A stretch of 30,596 bases of DNA from Beroe ovata (Eukaryota; Ctenophora; Nuda; Beroida; Beroidae): NCBI GenBank assembly GCA_946803715.1, contig CAMPET010000176.1, positions 115,541 through 146,136 on the forward strand. The letters run 5' to 3'. How positions within the stretch are numbered: the stretch's first letter is position 1; each line of letters starts with the position of its first letter. Made by a program: the position numbers and the translations under genes. Positions 17,979 through 28,255 of the stretch are shown piece by piece. The notes under the pieces were generated by a model. That model had not been told where the DNA came from. It did not search any database and saw only the letters and a list, made by a program, of their open reading frames with translations.

Positions 17979-18154
17979 CTAATAATGAGGTTCTGAGGCT
18001 CGTTGGGGTGTTACCTCATCTGGTACCTCGTTATATTCATACGAAGTCGGCATTACCATTGTTACCATTGGTATCGGTGGCGGCATCCTGCATGGTTTTA
18101 TTGGTGGAGGAGCACCATACTTGTAATCAGGCACATATGTTGACTGCGTCGGAG
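17979..18154 (-). CDS. Possible last exon of Gag-like gene
   Basis: An open frame on the minus strand starts after an acceptor-like CACTAG|CTCCG and ends at the TAG at 17981-17979. It encodes about 57 residues rich in Pro, Met and Tyr (for example GAPPPIKPCRMPPP). It joins in phase 1 to a donor-like CGTCAG|GTTACC at 18412 near the end of the Gag-like ORF. The composition looks like a real protein tail rather than chance, but both splice sites are only moderate. Confidence 0.35.
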
Positions 18155-18382
18155 CTAGTGCTACTTAATTTGCAGAGACAACATAGTCCGGAAGTGGTGG
18201 TAAAATATACGTGTTATTCACCACATGTTCAATATTGTGGATATTATATAAACACGTGGTATGCTTTGGTGTTTGGATAATACTGCACACAATGACCTAC
18301 GTCCTTTCCTGCAGTAAAGTCGATGAATTTACTAACTGGTCAGAAAAGCCTGCTGGGCTATCCGTTTTTACCTTGATAAAAG

Positions 18383-19339
18383 TTATTCATTGTTATTATA
18401 GTACTGGTAACCTGACGGCCTCCACTGAGATGGTCCCGAATACCTTGAGTTATAGTTTCGATCACGGTCATGGTAATAATTCGGTCTGTAGTACCTATTT
18501 AGTCCCACACTTCTACGATTTCCGTGGTACTGGTAGGTCTCATTCCGACCTGGTGCAACTCCTGGTGGCCCTTCACTGTTTTGCACAACTACGGCAGTGA
18601 GTAGATCAATGACTTTGTCGAGCTTTTCCTCAGACTGGCTAACTCCCCTACTGTCTGAAGGTATCTGCTCTACGTTGTTGACCGTTGGTGGCCGGTGTTT
18701 CAAACTTGAGGACCAGGAATCGTCCATGAGGTTAGGATCGGTGGAGGTGGAATTCACTTCTGATTGTTGGTTGATGCTGGCATTTTTGCAATTCAAGAGA
18801 TTCACTGCCAAGTCCAGCAATTGCTCGTTGTTAAGTGCGTCATGTTCTCGCAACCTGGTTGAGATCTGTGAGTCCTGGAAGTTTGCTACGAAAACATCCC
18901 TCAGGTTGGCATCCCTGACCTGCTGGTTATCGGGGTATGCTTTCTTTGCAAGATGCCATAGTTTTGAGTAAAAACTACGGACGTCTTCATGTCTCCCCCT
19001 CAGTGTTTTTCGGAGCTTAGCCTTATAGTCCTCCCTATTCAAGCGTGCAACTCCCATTTCGCGCCGCAGCACCTCTACAAGTCCGTTGTATGTGATATCG
19101 TCCGCCAAATGCCTCTCAATGAACGCCATGACCTCATCGTCCAGTGAATTTATCAGAATGTGCGGAATTTCTTCAGGCCTAGCACCAATCGAATTTGTAT
19201 AGGCCTGAAACCTACGGAGATATGTATCGAGGTCCATGTTCAGTTTGAGTACCGGTGGGGCCCTGATAAATTGGAGTCCCTGCTGTTGATGGCGCTGCCT
19301 GGGCGGTAATGGAGCTGGTTGGTCTGCTTGATCGGCCAT
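18383..19339 (-). CDS. Gag capsid-like ORF (retroelement-derived)
   Basis: The ATG at 19339 has a good context (CCAAATGG) and opens 318 codons. After a Pro/Gln-rich start, residues about 25-190 look like a Ty3-type Gag capsid: an initial LKLNMDLDTYLRRF, helices around LINSLDDEVMAFIERHL, a Lys/Arg helix before LRKTLRGRHEDVRSFYSKL, and the final LLDLAVNLL. The C-terminal 60 residues are Arg/Tyr/Asn-rich, suggesting RNA binding. There is no zinc knuckle here; those lie in the ORF immediately upstream. No protease, reverse transcriptase or integrase follows, so it is either a domesticated gag or a remnant. It is intact over its whole length. Confidence 0.7.
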   Translation of the reverse strand: MADQADQPAPLPPRQRHQQQGLQFIRAPPVLKLNMDLDTYLRRFQAYTNSIGARPEEIPHILINSLDDEVMAFIERHLADDITYNGLVEVLRREMGVARLNREDYKAKLRKTLRGRHEDVRSFYSKLWHLAKKAYPDNQQVRDANLRDVFVANFQDSQISTRLREHDALNNEQLLDLAVNLLNCKNASINQQSEVNSTSTDPNLMDDSWSSSLKHRPPTVNNVEQIPSDSRGVSQSEEKLDKVIDLLTAVVVQNSEGPPGVAPGRNETYQYHGNRRSVGLNRYYRPNYYHDRDRNYNSRYSGPSQWRPSGYQYYNNNE

Positions 19340-19522
19340 TTGGTACGTCTAAAACATGATGATAAAATGTGTTAGCTCGTATATTACTAAACCTTAAAGT
19401 AGTATGTTGTTCATACATAAAGGTATGCAATGAATATTGAGAGTGACTAGGAATTCAATCAAAACGCCAAAAACCCCTAAAAACAAAGTTTGTTTACTTA
19501 TATAGTAGCCAGGCATTACAAC

Positions 19523-20326
19523 TCAGCCAAAAGCGAAGGAAGGATCCAAAGGGGTATAATCTACCATAAGTCGAGTACCTTCGGGAATGGGGTTTGCAAC
19601 ATCCCTTAAAATACCGTCTATGATAGATCTCAGATTTCTTATGAATCCTCTGTCTTCGTAAATTGCCTCGTACTTGGAGGACTTAACTATCTCGAAGAAG
19701 TTCATGTTCTGGTGGGCGAACATACGAGATTGATAGGTGAGAAGAGCCTTCAATACGCGAATTTCAGTTTCGCAGGTCTCACGCTGTTCCTCGAACCGTT
19801 GGAGACCTGATGGCTGGGCCCCCTGAGTCAAATGGCCGCTTCTCCCCATGTGGGGGCTCGTGCCCAGACTGACCCTATGGTATTTCAAAAGACTCACGTG
19901 GCCGATTCTCATTCTGAGAGATAGATCGGCAACACGGTACATGAGAATATTTTTGCCAATCGGTGAAGGAACCCGGTCAAAGATGGGCTCACGGCTGATG
20001 AATTCGTTTACCACACTGAATGAACTGTTAATGCTAGGCATTTGAAGTTTCTTAACAACCACTTGCCCGATGATTTGGTTCATTAATCTACAACACACCC
20101 TCAGGGATATGAGACTGCTGATATCCATGGGATTGCAAAGCAATTCCAAAATCCGGAACCACATTGAATAGTTCAGATACCCAGTCAAGGGTTCCCCTTT
20201 ACAGGGACAGTCGGCTCTTCCGTGTGCACCTCTGCAGATGGTACAGTCCCGAGTGGTACCTTGCGCTACTGGGCAGGCGTTTGACATGTGTGCTCTACTC
20301 TTACACACGTAACACTTTCGCGTCAT
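19523..20326 (-). CDS. Zinc-knuckle protein with F-box-like segment, 267 aa
   Basis: The ATG at 20326 is preceded by an in-frame stop. Residues 5-18 form a CCHC zinc knuckle (CYVCKSRAHMSNAC, C-x2-C-x4-H-x4-C). A second, slightly shorter one follows (CTICRGAHGRADC, C-x2-C-x3-H-x4-C), then a CPC. Residues about 55-100 (MWFRILELL, LRVCCRLMNQII) resemble an F-box helix bundle, although this is weak. The remainder is helical and unrecognised. The stop lies 184 bp before the Gag-like ATG on the same strand. A donor-like ATG|GTAGAT at 19565 and an acceptor TTTTAG|ACG at 19349 would fuse it in phase to the Gag-like ORF. Zinc knuckles normally sit after the capsid, so this order is unusual. Confidence 0.65.
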   Translation of the reverse strand: MTRKCYVCKSRAHMSNACPVAQGTTRDCTICRGAHGRADCPCKGEPLTGYLNYSMWFRILELLCNPMDISSLISLRVCCRLMNQIIGQVVVKKLQMPSINSSFSVVNEFISREPIFDRVPSPIGKNILMYRVADLSLRMRIGHVSLLKYHRVSLGTSPHMGRSGHLTQGAQPSGLQRFEEQRETCETEIRVLKALLTYQSRMFAHQNMNFFEIVKSSKYEAIYEDRGFIRNLRSIIDGILRDVANPIPEGTRLMVDYTPLDPSFAFG

Positions 20327-20339
20327 GTTAGCAACTGGC

Positions 20340-21225
20340 TATTGCGAATAGTAATCAGTGGTATATAAACAAGCATGCCAATTGTAGCACACGGTAGCAT
20401 ATGGTACGTAAATGATATTCAAGTAGGTGTAAAACTATCTTGATTGAGTATTACCTATACATCAGTCTTACTCGAGAAATTTTGTACAATGCACTATTAA
20501 CGTGTACAACACACCGACCGAATACCAGGATAGTGACAGTGATTGTGATATGAATTATACCCCTACACCTTCTCCACCAGTTTAGTCGGTCACAAAGGAC
20601 CCATGGCTCGGATAGGATGAGTAAGTGCCGATAGTACAATATTTCTATAACCAGATGCCACCTGCGCCACCGTCTGTGTATCCGTAACTGCAGTACCCAT
20701 GGCTGTGGAACTGTGGTAAGAGAATTTTCAAAATAGTCATCGGACCGTATGTTATGATAGGTTAGTTTCAGACGGACATAATTCTGGTAGAGCTACTTTC
20801 CTGTATACAATTCTACACGAAAATAAGATTTTACTCATCATGCCGCCTATATTCGCACCACTTATACCAGCGAAAACTAGAAAGAGACCACACCCATAGC
20901 TGTAACGGTGTCTGCGCATGACACACGCTATGCCGTCACGGGGAGTAGGGCGGACTGTACTGTTGTTGATTGATTGTCAAGTTATTGTCCAAAATGTAAA
21001 TACCGGCCGGTAAGAGAGTAGTAGGAGTCATATAGTCATGTCCGTTAGTCAAATCTGTTATCCGCACCCGCTCTCAATGATAGGGCCTAGTCACTTCCCA
21101 GATTACTACGGATATGCATGAAGAATCACGGTATGTGCGCTTCTGTATTTCTCTGTTAAATACTTCACTTCTCGCTTTGTCGTATTCTCATATAACTCGT
21201 AATCGCATTTTGCACTCTATAATAA
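20340..21225. other. Upstream region, no gene seen
   Basis: No coding region is supportable. A TATATAAAC-like block lies at about 20361-20370, close to the zinc-knuckle ATG, but no promoter layout is convincing. The remaining sequence is moderately AT-rich and unrepetitive. Confidence 0.4.
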
Positions 21226-21228
21226 AAA

Positions 21229-21305
21229 TCTCACATCTTCATATTCTCACATCTTCATATTCTCACATCTTCATATTCTCACATCTTCATATTCTCACAT
21301 CTCAT
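21229..21305. repeat. 16-bp minisatellite
   Basis: About five head-to-tail copies of CACATCTTCATATTCT are seen, the last truncated (CACATCTCATATTCT). Downstream, to about 21540, a looser repetition of ATTTCACTTTC continues the theme. The + strand frame that runs through here is a product of the repeat. Confidence 0.85.
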
Positions 21306-21331
21306 ATTCTGATCACATCTTGGGATAACAC

Positions 21332-21402
21332 GATATATGCCTCGAACGAAGCGAGTGGCATATATCTCTATTATTCACCGAAGCCGAAGGCTGAGTTGAA
21401 TA
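21332..21402. repeat. Pair of hairpins, one with GAA triloop
   Basis: GATATATGCC (21332-21341) pairs with GGCATATATC (21357-21366). Immediately after, TATTCA (21372-21377) pairs with TGAATA (21397-21402), enclosing AGCC-GAA-GGCT (21382-21392). The GAA triloop closed by C-G also occurs at 30330-30401 and, in complement, at 2409-2423. Confidence 0.6.
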
Positions 21403-22418
21403 GTACAAGTTACACCATTCCTTGCATCTCACAAATTAGGTCGACACATATTTCACTTTCTCCTAGATTTCACTTTCGTATATACTTCACTTTCGCATAT
21501 ATTTCACTTTCGCATTCAAATATAACATTTCACTCCCACTTCTCACAAAGCGAACACTTATCCATTCAATTCGATATACTTGTCGTTTATTTAAATCGTA
21601 TCTCGCACTTTAAAACGTTTCTCAAAATATCTCACATCTCAACTCCCAGAGCGCACATTCTACTTAGGACGTGTCGGTATGGCCATACCTTGAGCATGCA
21701 TAGAGGCATAAGATTACCATAACATACGGAATTATGCAAGTTAACATCAATAAGGTATATATCCACAAGTGCATGATAGGTACTGCATTTACGGCCGAGT
21801 CGAAGAAGATCACAGATGGCGCAGGGTGACAGTATAACTTGGCGGGAACGGCAGGTATGCATGATGCTCGAGCAAGATGAGTCTACATATCCGTGACTAA
21901 TGTTGCACGTTTTCTACACGGAGTAATACACGGTACGTATCCGAGACACGCAAATACGACACTGCTGGAGACTCGTGGTGGCGAAGGTGGATACCAGGGA
22001 GACAACCTACACTAGTCTTTCCAGACTAGATACTTAGGAAGTGTTATAGCGCTGAATTTTTGTCCAGATCCCAGAAGAAAATGAGTTATCAGCGTATTTA
22101 AATCCCGGAGAAAATCAGAAAATCCCAGATGGAAATGAAATGTTGAAAACATAAGCGAAATGCGAGCAAGACAGCAATCGACTTACGTCTGGTAATCACT
22201 ATCTTTTTCTTTCTTCTCTCTAGATATCCGATCTTTACCGTCGTCTCGTTTTCTCCATGTCGTCATTCTCCTCTCCTTCTCTGAGTCTTGACAATTCTCC
22301 GCATTCCGGGTCTTGCTGGCTTTTTCCGCGTTGTCAATCTCTCCAGGCCGTTGTCACAACATCTGGCCGTCCGAGTCAGGTGGTCTATCTCATCCGCTGT
22401 TATCATGCTGCAGCTCTA

Positions 22419-22904
22419 TCATCGTGCATTGTTTCCCCTCATATCCTCGCTCGAGCTCCTTCTGGAAAAGCCACTTGTTCCTGGATTTTCTTGGCTTATC
22501 AACATGTCACTGTCATGATAATAGAAACAATCTTCCTCAAAAGGGCAGTAACCTGCCGCCAAGTTTTTGCACGGAATCTTGGATACTCCCTGTTTATACT
22601 TCTCTATGATGAATCTCTTTTCGTGACTAGTGACAGGAAACACTCGAGAGGGAATAACAGTCACACTGGTTACTCGGCAAAATGAGCACTTCCATCTCAG
22701 GTGCCTCGTGATCTCGTCACGAACATCTTGCCTCCACTGCATGATACAGGGTAGACAGAAAGGATGCTGACAGCCAGACAGCAAACCAAATCATCGCTTT
22801 TCCTCACTGGGGATAGAGTAACAGATGTGGCACGTCTCTCTTTCTGCTATTCGTCTGCTCTCTAGCACCGTCCACGGCACAAACTCTCTTGCGTTGGGGT
22901 TCAT
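22419..22904 (-). pseudogene. Makorin-like RING/CCCH ORF with in-frame TGA
   Basis: From the ATG at 22904 the frame reads 37 codons, including CHIC, the first RING cysteine pair. It meets TGA at 22793-22791, then continues in the same frame as FGLLSGCQHPFCLPCIMQW, CSFCR and VIPS, and a CCCH finger (C-x7-C-x5-C-x3-H: CKNLAAGYCPFEEDCFYYH), ending at 22419. The order RING, then R-x-FG-x-L, IPS, then CCCH is diagnostic of makorin E3 ligases. The residue lost to the stop is usually Arg (RRFG), so a CGA to TGA transition is the likely lesion. No introns interrupt it and it is much shorter than full makorins, which suggests a retrocopy or fragment. A sequencing error could also explain the stop. Confidence 0.75.
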
Positions 22905-23392
22905 AGCGTTTGTTACTGTCGGGGACTATTGTGTTAGTGTCATCGATCCAAGTGCGTAGTCACTACTTTATGCGGCCAATTCTTCATGGATATGAGTGAC
23001 AATGAAGTGAGTCATGATTGTCAGCATTGGCCGGTGTGTTTGTTTCTACACAGTACGCTTAGGTGGAATTAATCCTAGTATTTGCACTACCTATGGCACC
23101 CATATTCTCACACAGTTACTTAGTTACACGGTAGTCTTATACAGTTACACAAAACACTGTAATGTGCTCAGTACGTAATTGTATGCTAGTCTGTTTACAC
23201 ATGCGGAGGGGTACAGTGCCTGCGAGCCACTACGATCACAATAACTATAGTATAAAAGAAAATTAAATAGTATAAAGAATAAAAATGTAGGTTCGAATGC
23301 CGTGCAAAAGTGGGGTAAATGTAAGATAAAAATAAAGTGAATAAACAAATGAAAAAGATGACGTGAAATGGAATCAAATTGACCAGAAAAGG

Positions 23393-23412
23393 GAGCCCCG
23401 CATCGGGCTCCA
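23393..23412 (-). other. Primer-binding-site-like sequence
   Basis: On the minus strand, five bases after the LTR-like end, TGGAGCCCGATGCGGGGCTC begins with TGG. Its pattern TGG-N-GCCC-N5-GGGGCTC is that of a tRNA-Lys primer binding site. This placement is the textbook arrangement 3' of a 5' LTR and fixes the orientation of the element as minus. Confidence 0.5.
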
Positions 23413-23417
23413 AAACA

Positions 23418-24586
23418 TGTTATCAACCCTCATATGGCCCAGGTTAGCAGGTGTTAAGGAGATGAGGGTGCAACAAGTCATCCATAAGGGAAAGGGGTCG
23501 ATCACGATTGATATGTAACTCTCACGAGGACGCGCTACTGTTATTTAATCATTTCAGATGGACGAAAAGGGCTCCTTGTAGCGGTCAGAGATGTTACATA
23601 GCCGTCAGGGGATGCATGGACTCAGGGTTAGGGATTCGGCCACAGGACTCCCATATATTTCTGGTCAATTGGATACCAAATGAAACAAACACGTAAAAAA
23701 GGAAAAGGTAAAAGGGTGTTTTGATTGGTGGTTTTTTTCATATTTTCTTGTTTTTCAGAATAAAAATAATATATATAATATGGAGTCCAATTCGGAGTCT
23801 ATGGGAGGTTGAAATCCTTAGGTGACGAGAAGGGTTGCATGACGATGTGAGGAGCTGGTGAGGACGGTAACCGGAGAAGGAAATGGAATAAATCACCTGG
23901 GTGAAATATAGTATTAGTAAGAAGCATAATAACCGAACCATAGGAAACTCAACGTAAAATAAAAGCAAACATCGAAAGGGGTTAAATATAACATATCTAT
24001 AAAGACGTGGTTTAATAGGCCAATACGAGTAGTAGCACGCAGGCACGTACCGAGCTATACTGAATAGGGTTCAGGATGATCGTGGGGCAATGCCTGGATG
24101 TGTGTGGAGCACTAGACTGTAGCAGAGGAATACATCCAGGAGGTGTACATGTCGTATAACACTAGTACACTTGTGACTCAGGTGCTGGGATAGAATAGAG
24201 TAAGTAGGGAAACTGGGTTAGATGACATGATATTCAGTATTCATTGTTATTCCACACGACTATCACTACCACACTGAGCTGTGAACATTTATAATACAGT
24301 GTGCCTACTTGTAAGCATAGTCACAGGGCAGAGCAATATGAAACTGGACTGGGAGAGCTGCGTCTTGGGAAACGGGGACGCAAGTCTGCTCTTCTCTCTC
24401 AGCTCGTGACTATATCCATTCCACTTCTCCCGCTTCCGTCTCATTACAGGACATAATGAGTTCTTGAAGGTCCTGATTCGCTGAGTCTGTTTATTCCATT
24501 ATCAGGTCAATGGAATTCTAATCCTTTTGGAGGTAGATAATTGAGCGTGGGTTCTTTCCCAGAGTTCGTTAATAGATTTCGCACAA
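23418..24586 (-). repeat. LTR-like dispersed family, copy B
   Basis: On the minus strand this ends TTGATAACA at 23418 and is followed by the primer-site-like sequence. 23418-23880 corresponds to 1440-1905 in reverse complement. 23640-24180 recurs in 26497-26990 and 27000-27480. 24181-24586 recurs at 16263, 26040 and 27485. It is cut by the gap at 24587. No internal gag-pol coding is visible on the far side of the primer site (23390 leftwards). Confidence 0.65.
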
Positions 24587-24587
24587 N

Positions 24588-25416
24588 TCATTAAAACTAG
24601 TACTATAGTGCGCGTAGAACCAGCTCGAGGAGTAATATCACTATTCACTGGCTCCCAGATAAGAACTGGTATCTGTCATCTGACACTGGCATTAAAGCAC
24701 GTTGCACTCCCTCACTTATTTATTTGAATTGTATGACACAAGAACAATGTTAATCAACTGATATTTATCATGATATTTTTATGATCTTGCAGTTGCTACA
24801 CGTGGCACAGTTGTAGGATTACTCCCTTATCGGTTGCGCGGCGCGACGGGAGGGGGAAATCTTGCACGTGTCTTTCCGTGTCACTGGATAATTTGATGGT
24901 GGAGGGAATGCGCCGCGCAGTGATATGGGACGATATCGAAAGAAATTGAGAAGTGGTAATATGGAATGGTTTTGTTGCTTTATCCCGTGATAGCATACAT
25001 TTTGAACTTTCCATTACCATTGATTACCTGTATTGATTTAATTATTCAGTTCGAATTTCAATTGTTTCTCATTATAGGGTTGATAGGAGTGCGTACCGGC
25101 ATATCCTCCTACTGTGATGAACACTATTGATTGATCGGAGATATATTCAAGTTTTAAATAAGTATAAAATGTTATATTATACTTAATATCTGTTTGGATA
25201 AACGTTGCAATATAAGATACTGGCTCAAAGCAATAGAAAAAATGAGTCATTTACAGTCCCTTGACACCGCATTGTAACCAAAACATTGTCACATCATTTA
25301 CCAACAACGAATATTGCATGGATAAGGATCATCTCTTGACGCCAATAAATCAGCAAATCCATGACTCTAATCCATCCTCACGCTGTTGACACCTCTCGCT
25401 TCTTAACACAACTCTC
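24588..25416. other. Non-coding interval
   Basis: No gene is supportable. A GC-rich patch with GCGCGGCGCGACGGG occurs near 24837. The rest is AT-rich without visible repeat structure. Confidence 0.4.
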
Positions 25417-25552
25417 ACTGAGACACCACTCACTGTGACACACCACTCTCACTGTGACACCACTCTCTCTGTGACACACCACTCTCACTGTGACACCACT
25501 CTCACTGTGACGCACCACTCTCACTGTAACACCACTGTCACTGAGACACGCT
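25417..25552. repeat. About 20-bp minisatellite (CACTCTCACTGTGACAC)
   Basis: Six to seven imperfect units of CACTCTCACTGTGACAC(AC) are present, with alternating unit length from an extra AC. The + strand ORF through it, rich in His and Thr, is a repeat product. It ends near the gap at 25596. Confidence 0.85.
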
Positions 25553-25849
25553 GCACTCTCTGGCTACCAACACTCTTCCTCATAGTACAAACTGTNTTAT
25601 TCTTTTCGACTCATGGTGAAATACGATGTTATTAGCGCTACACAAATTGAAACGATTAACGAAAGGCAGACAATCGGGAAAGCACCATTTTCTATGCTTA
25701 TTCGAGGAAATGGCCAAATTGTGATCAAGTGCTCCTTCATAAAATCATCTGTTTTAAATAGGTAACTGTAAGTTTTAGCTGTCGTTCTAAAGTAACGTCC
25801 TGGTGTCTTTTATGGGTAGTGTATCACGTCCAATTGGCGGGTTTTCTAG

Positions 25850-26495
25850 TATATATATAAAAGACGTGGTTTAATAGGCCAATACGAGTAGTAGCACGCA
25901 GGCACGTACCGAGCTATACTGAATAGGGTTCAGGATGATTGTGGGGCAATGCCTGGATGTGTGTGGCGCACTAGACTGTAGCAGAGAAATACGTCCAGGA
26001 TGTGTACATGTCGTCGTATTACACTAGTACACTTGTGACTCTGGTGCTGGGATAGAATAGAGTAAGTTGGAAAACTGAGTTAAATGGCATGATATTCAGT
26101 ATTCATTGTTATTCCACACGACTATCATTACTAGTACTACGCTGAGCTGTGAACATTTATAAGATAGTGTGCCTACTTGTAAGCATAGTCACAGAAGCAG
26201 AGCAATATGTGAAACTGTACTGGGAGAGCTGCGTCTCGGGAAAACGGGGCGCAAGTCTGCTCTTCTCTCTCAGCTCGTGACTATATCCATTCCACTTCTC
26301 CCGCTTCCGTCTCATTACAGGACATAATGAGTTCTTGAAGCTCCTGATTCGCTAGGTCTGTTTATTCCATTATCAGGTCAATGGAATTCCAATCCTTTTG
26401 GAGGTAGATAATTGAGCGTGGGTTCTTTCCCAGAGTTCGTTAATAGATTTCGCACAACAATCTTATCACCACTTAATCCGGGGTTTCCTATTCGC
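25850..26495 (-). repeat. LTR-like dispersed family, copy C
   Basis: From about 25857 the sequence matches 23998-24586 closely (for example GACGTGGTTTAATAGGCCAA), and extends about 40 bp further than copy B through CTTAATCCGGGGTTTCC before the gap at 26496. Confidence 0.7.
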
Positions 26496-26496
26496 N

Positions 26497-27693
26497 CAGG
26501 GTTAGGGTATCGGCCACAGGACTCCCATATATTTCTGGTCCATTGAATACCAAATGAAACAAACACGTAAAAAAGGGAAAGGTAAAAGGGTGTTTTTTAT
26601 TGGTGGTTTTTTCATATTTTCTTGTTTTTCAGAATAAAATAATATATATGATATTGAGTCCACTTCGGAGTCTATGGGAGGTTGAAATCTTTAGGTGACG
26701 AAAACGGTTGCATGACGATGTGGGGAGCTGATGAGGACGGTAACCGGAGAAGGAAATGGAATAAGTCACCGAGCTATACTGAATAGTGTTCAGGATGATC
26801 GTGGGGCAATGCCTGGATGTGTGTGGAGCAGTAGACTGTAGCAGAGGAATACATCCAGGAGGTGTACATGTCGTCGTATAACGCTAGTACACTTGTGACT
26901 CTGGTGTTGTAAGCATAGTCACAGAAGCAGAGCAATATGTGAAACTGTACTGGGAGAGCTGCGTCTGGGGAAACGGGGACGCAAGTCTGCAATGAAACAA
27001 ACACGTAAAAAAGGAAAAGGTAAAAGGGTGTTTTTTATTGGTGGTTTTTTCATATTTTCTTGTTTTCAGAATAAAATAATATATATGATATTGAGTCCAA
27101 TTCGGAGTCTATGGGAGGTTGAAATCCTTAGGTGAGGAGAAGGCTTGCATGACGATGTGGGAGAGCTGGTGAGGACGGTAACCGGAGAAGGAAATGGAAT
27201 AAATCACCTGGTTGAAATATAGTATTAGTAGGCGGCATAATACCCGAACCATAGGAAACTCAAGATAAAATAAAAGCAAAATCGAAGGGGTTATATCTAT
27301 ATATAAGACGTGGTTTTCTATAGGCCAATACGAGTAGAAGCACGCAGGCACGTACCGAGCTATACTGAATAAGGTTCAGGATGATAGTGGGGCAAGGCCT
27401 GGATGTGTGTGGAGCACTAGACTGTACAGAGGAATACATCCAGGAGGTGTACGTGTCGTCGTATTACACGAGTACACTTGTGACTCAGGTGCTGGGATAG
27501 AATAGAGTAAGTTAGAAAACGGGGTTAGTTGCCATGATATTCAGTATTCATTGTTATTCCACACGACTATCACTACCACACTGAACTGTGAACATTTATA
27601 AGTTACTGATAGTGTGCCTACTTGTAAGCATAGTCACAGAAGCAGAGCAAGCAACTAGACGGGGAGAGCTGCGTCTCGGGAAAACGGGGCGCA
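26497..27693 (-). repeat. LTR-like dispersed family, copies D and E
   Basis: 26497-26995 matches 23622-24370 with internal deletions. At about 26993 it jumps back to sequence equivalent to 23680, and 27000-27693 runs through the family again. This is either two tandem partial copies or a recombinant. It ends at the gap at 27694. Confidence 0.65.
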
Positions 27694-27694
27694 N

Positions 27695-28205
27695 TCGCGC
27701 GCACCGACGGTAGGGTAAAATCCTACAAGCTGGGACCAGCATCGCCAGGCGAACATTGTCGGGCGATGCCAGACCGCGACCGCTGACATGATGCAAGCAG
27801 CGAAGCGGCATGTGTCTGCGACAATGCGAACACAAAGCTGAGCAAGCCGTTTGCGTTTGAGATTATAATAGGTTTGCTTGTAGGATTTTACCCTACCGTC
27901 GGTGCGCGCGATTTTCAATCCGCCCCGATTTTCAATCCGCCCCTTGCCAGGGATAAAATCCCGCCAGCAAGGGTAGGGTGAAATCCTACAAAGGTTTGCC
28001 GGTTTGCGCCTTTCGCGCGCGCAACTTATTCTCAGACAGACTTGCGGTCTAGCATCGCCAAACAAGTCTATGGCCATGGCCCAGGTTAGCAGGTGTTTAG
28101 AAGTTGTCTGGCGATGCTAGACCGCTGATGCAAGCCGCGAAGAGAATAAGTTTGCGCCGCGCGCGCAAAACGAAATTCTCGACAGGGTCTATCATCGATC
28201 GACAA
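27695..28205. mobile_element. Nested GC-rich inverted-repeat elements
   Basis: TCGCGCGCACCGACGGTAGG (27695 on) is repeated inverted at about 27892-27911, with a further shared TAGGGTAAAATCCTACAAGC arm, forming terminal inverted repeats of about 36 bp. Inside are GCGATGCCAGACCGC-like blocks. A tandem GATTTTCAATCCGCCCC pair follows (about 27911-27945). At 28005-28062 and 28105-28170 the TCTGGCGATGCTAGACCGC block with its CG-rich neighbour occurs in opposite orientations. No coding is present. This looks like MITEs inserted within MITEs. Confidence 0.6.
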
Positions 28206-28255
28206 TTTAGAAGATGATTGTCAGATTGGAATAGTCAAGAGGAGGGGGAGGAATC

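Noticed and set aside
20361-20370. TATATAAAC as promoter of the zinc-knuckle gene
   Set aside because: It is on the wrong strand for a good match and only about 35 bp from the ATG. The evidence is too weak to list.
22791-22793. TGA in the makorin-like ORF as a selenocysteine codon or removed by an intron
   Set aside because: Makorins are not selenoproteins and the position is normally Arg. The only donor/acceptor pair around it would give a 40-bp intron and delete conserved RING residues.
23145-23426. Minus-strand Phe/Ile-rich ORF next to the primer-site-like sequence, considered as an envelope or membrane protein
   Set aside because: It is AT-rich by composition, starts inside the LTR-like/primer region, and has no signal peptide architecture or family match.
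25417-25552. CRISPR-like array of regularly spaced repeats
   Set aside because: There are no unique spacers. The units are contiguous and vary by small indels, so this is a minisatellite in a eukaryotic genome.
27655-28077. 140-aa Arg/Cys-rich minus-strand ORF
   Set aside because: It crosses a gap and the GC-rich inverted repeats. Its composition follows the repeat, not a protein.
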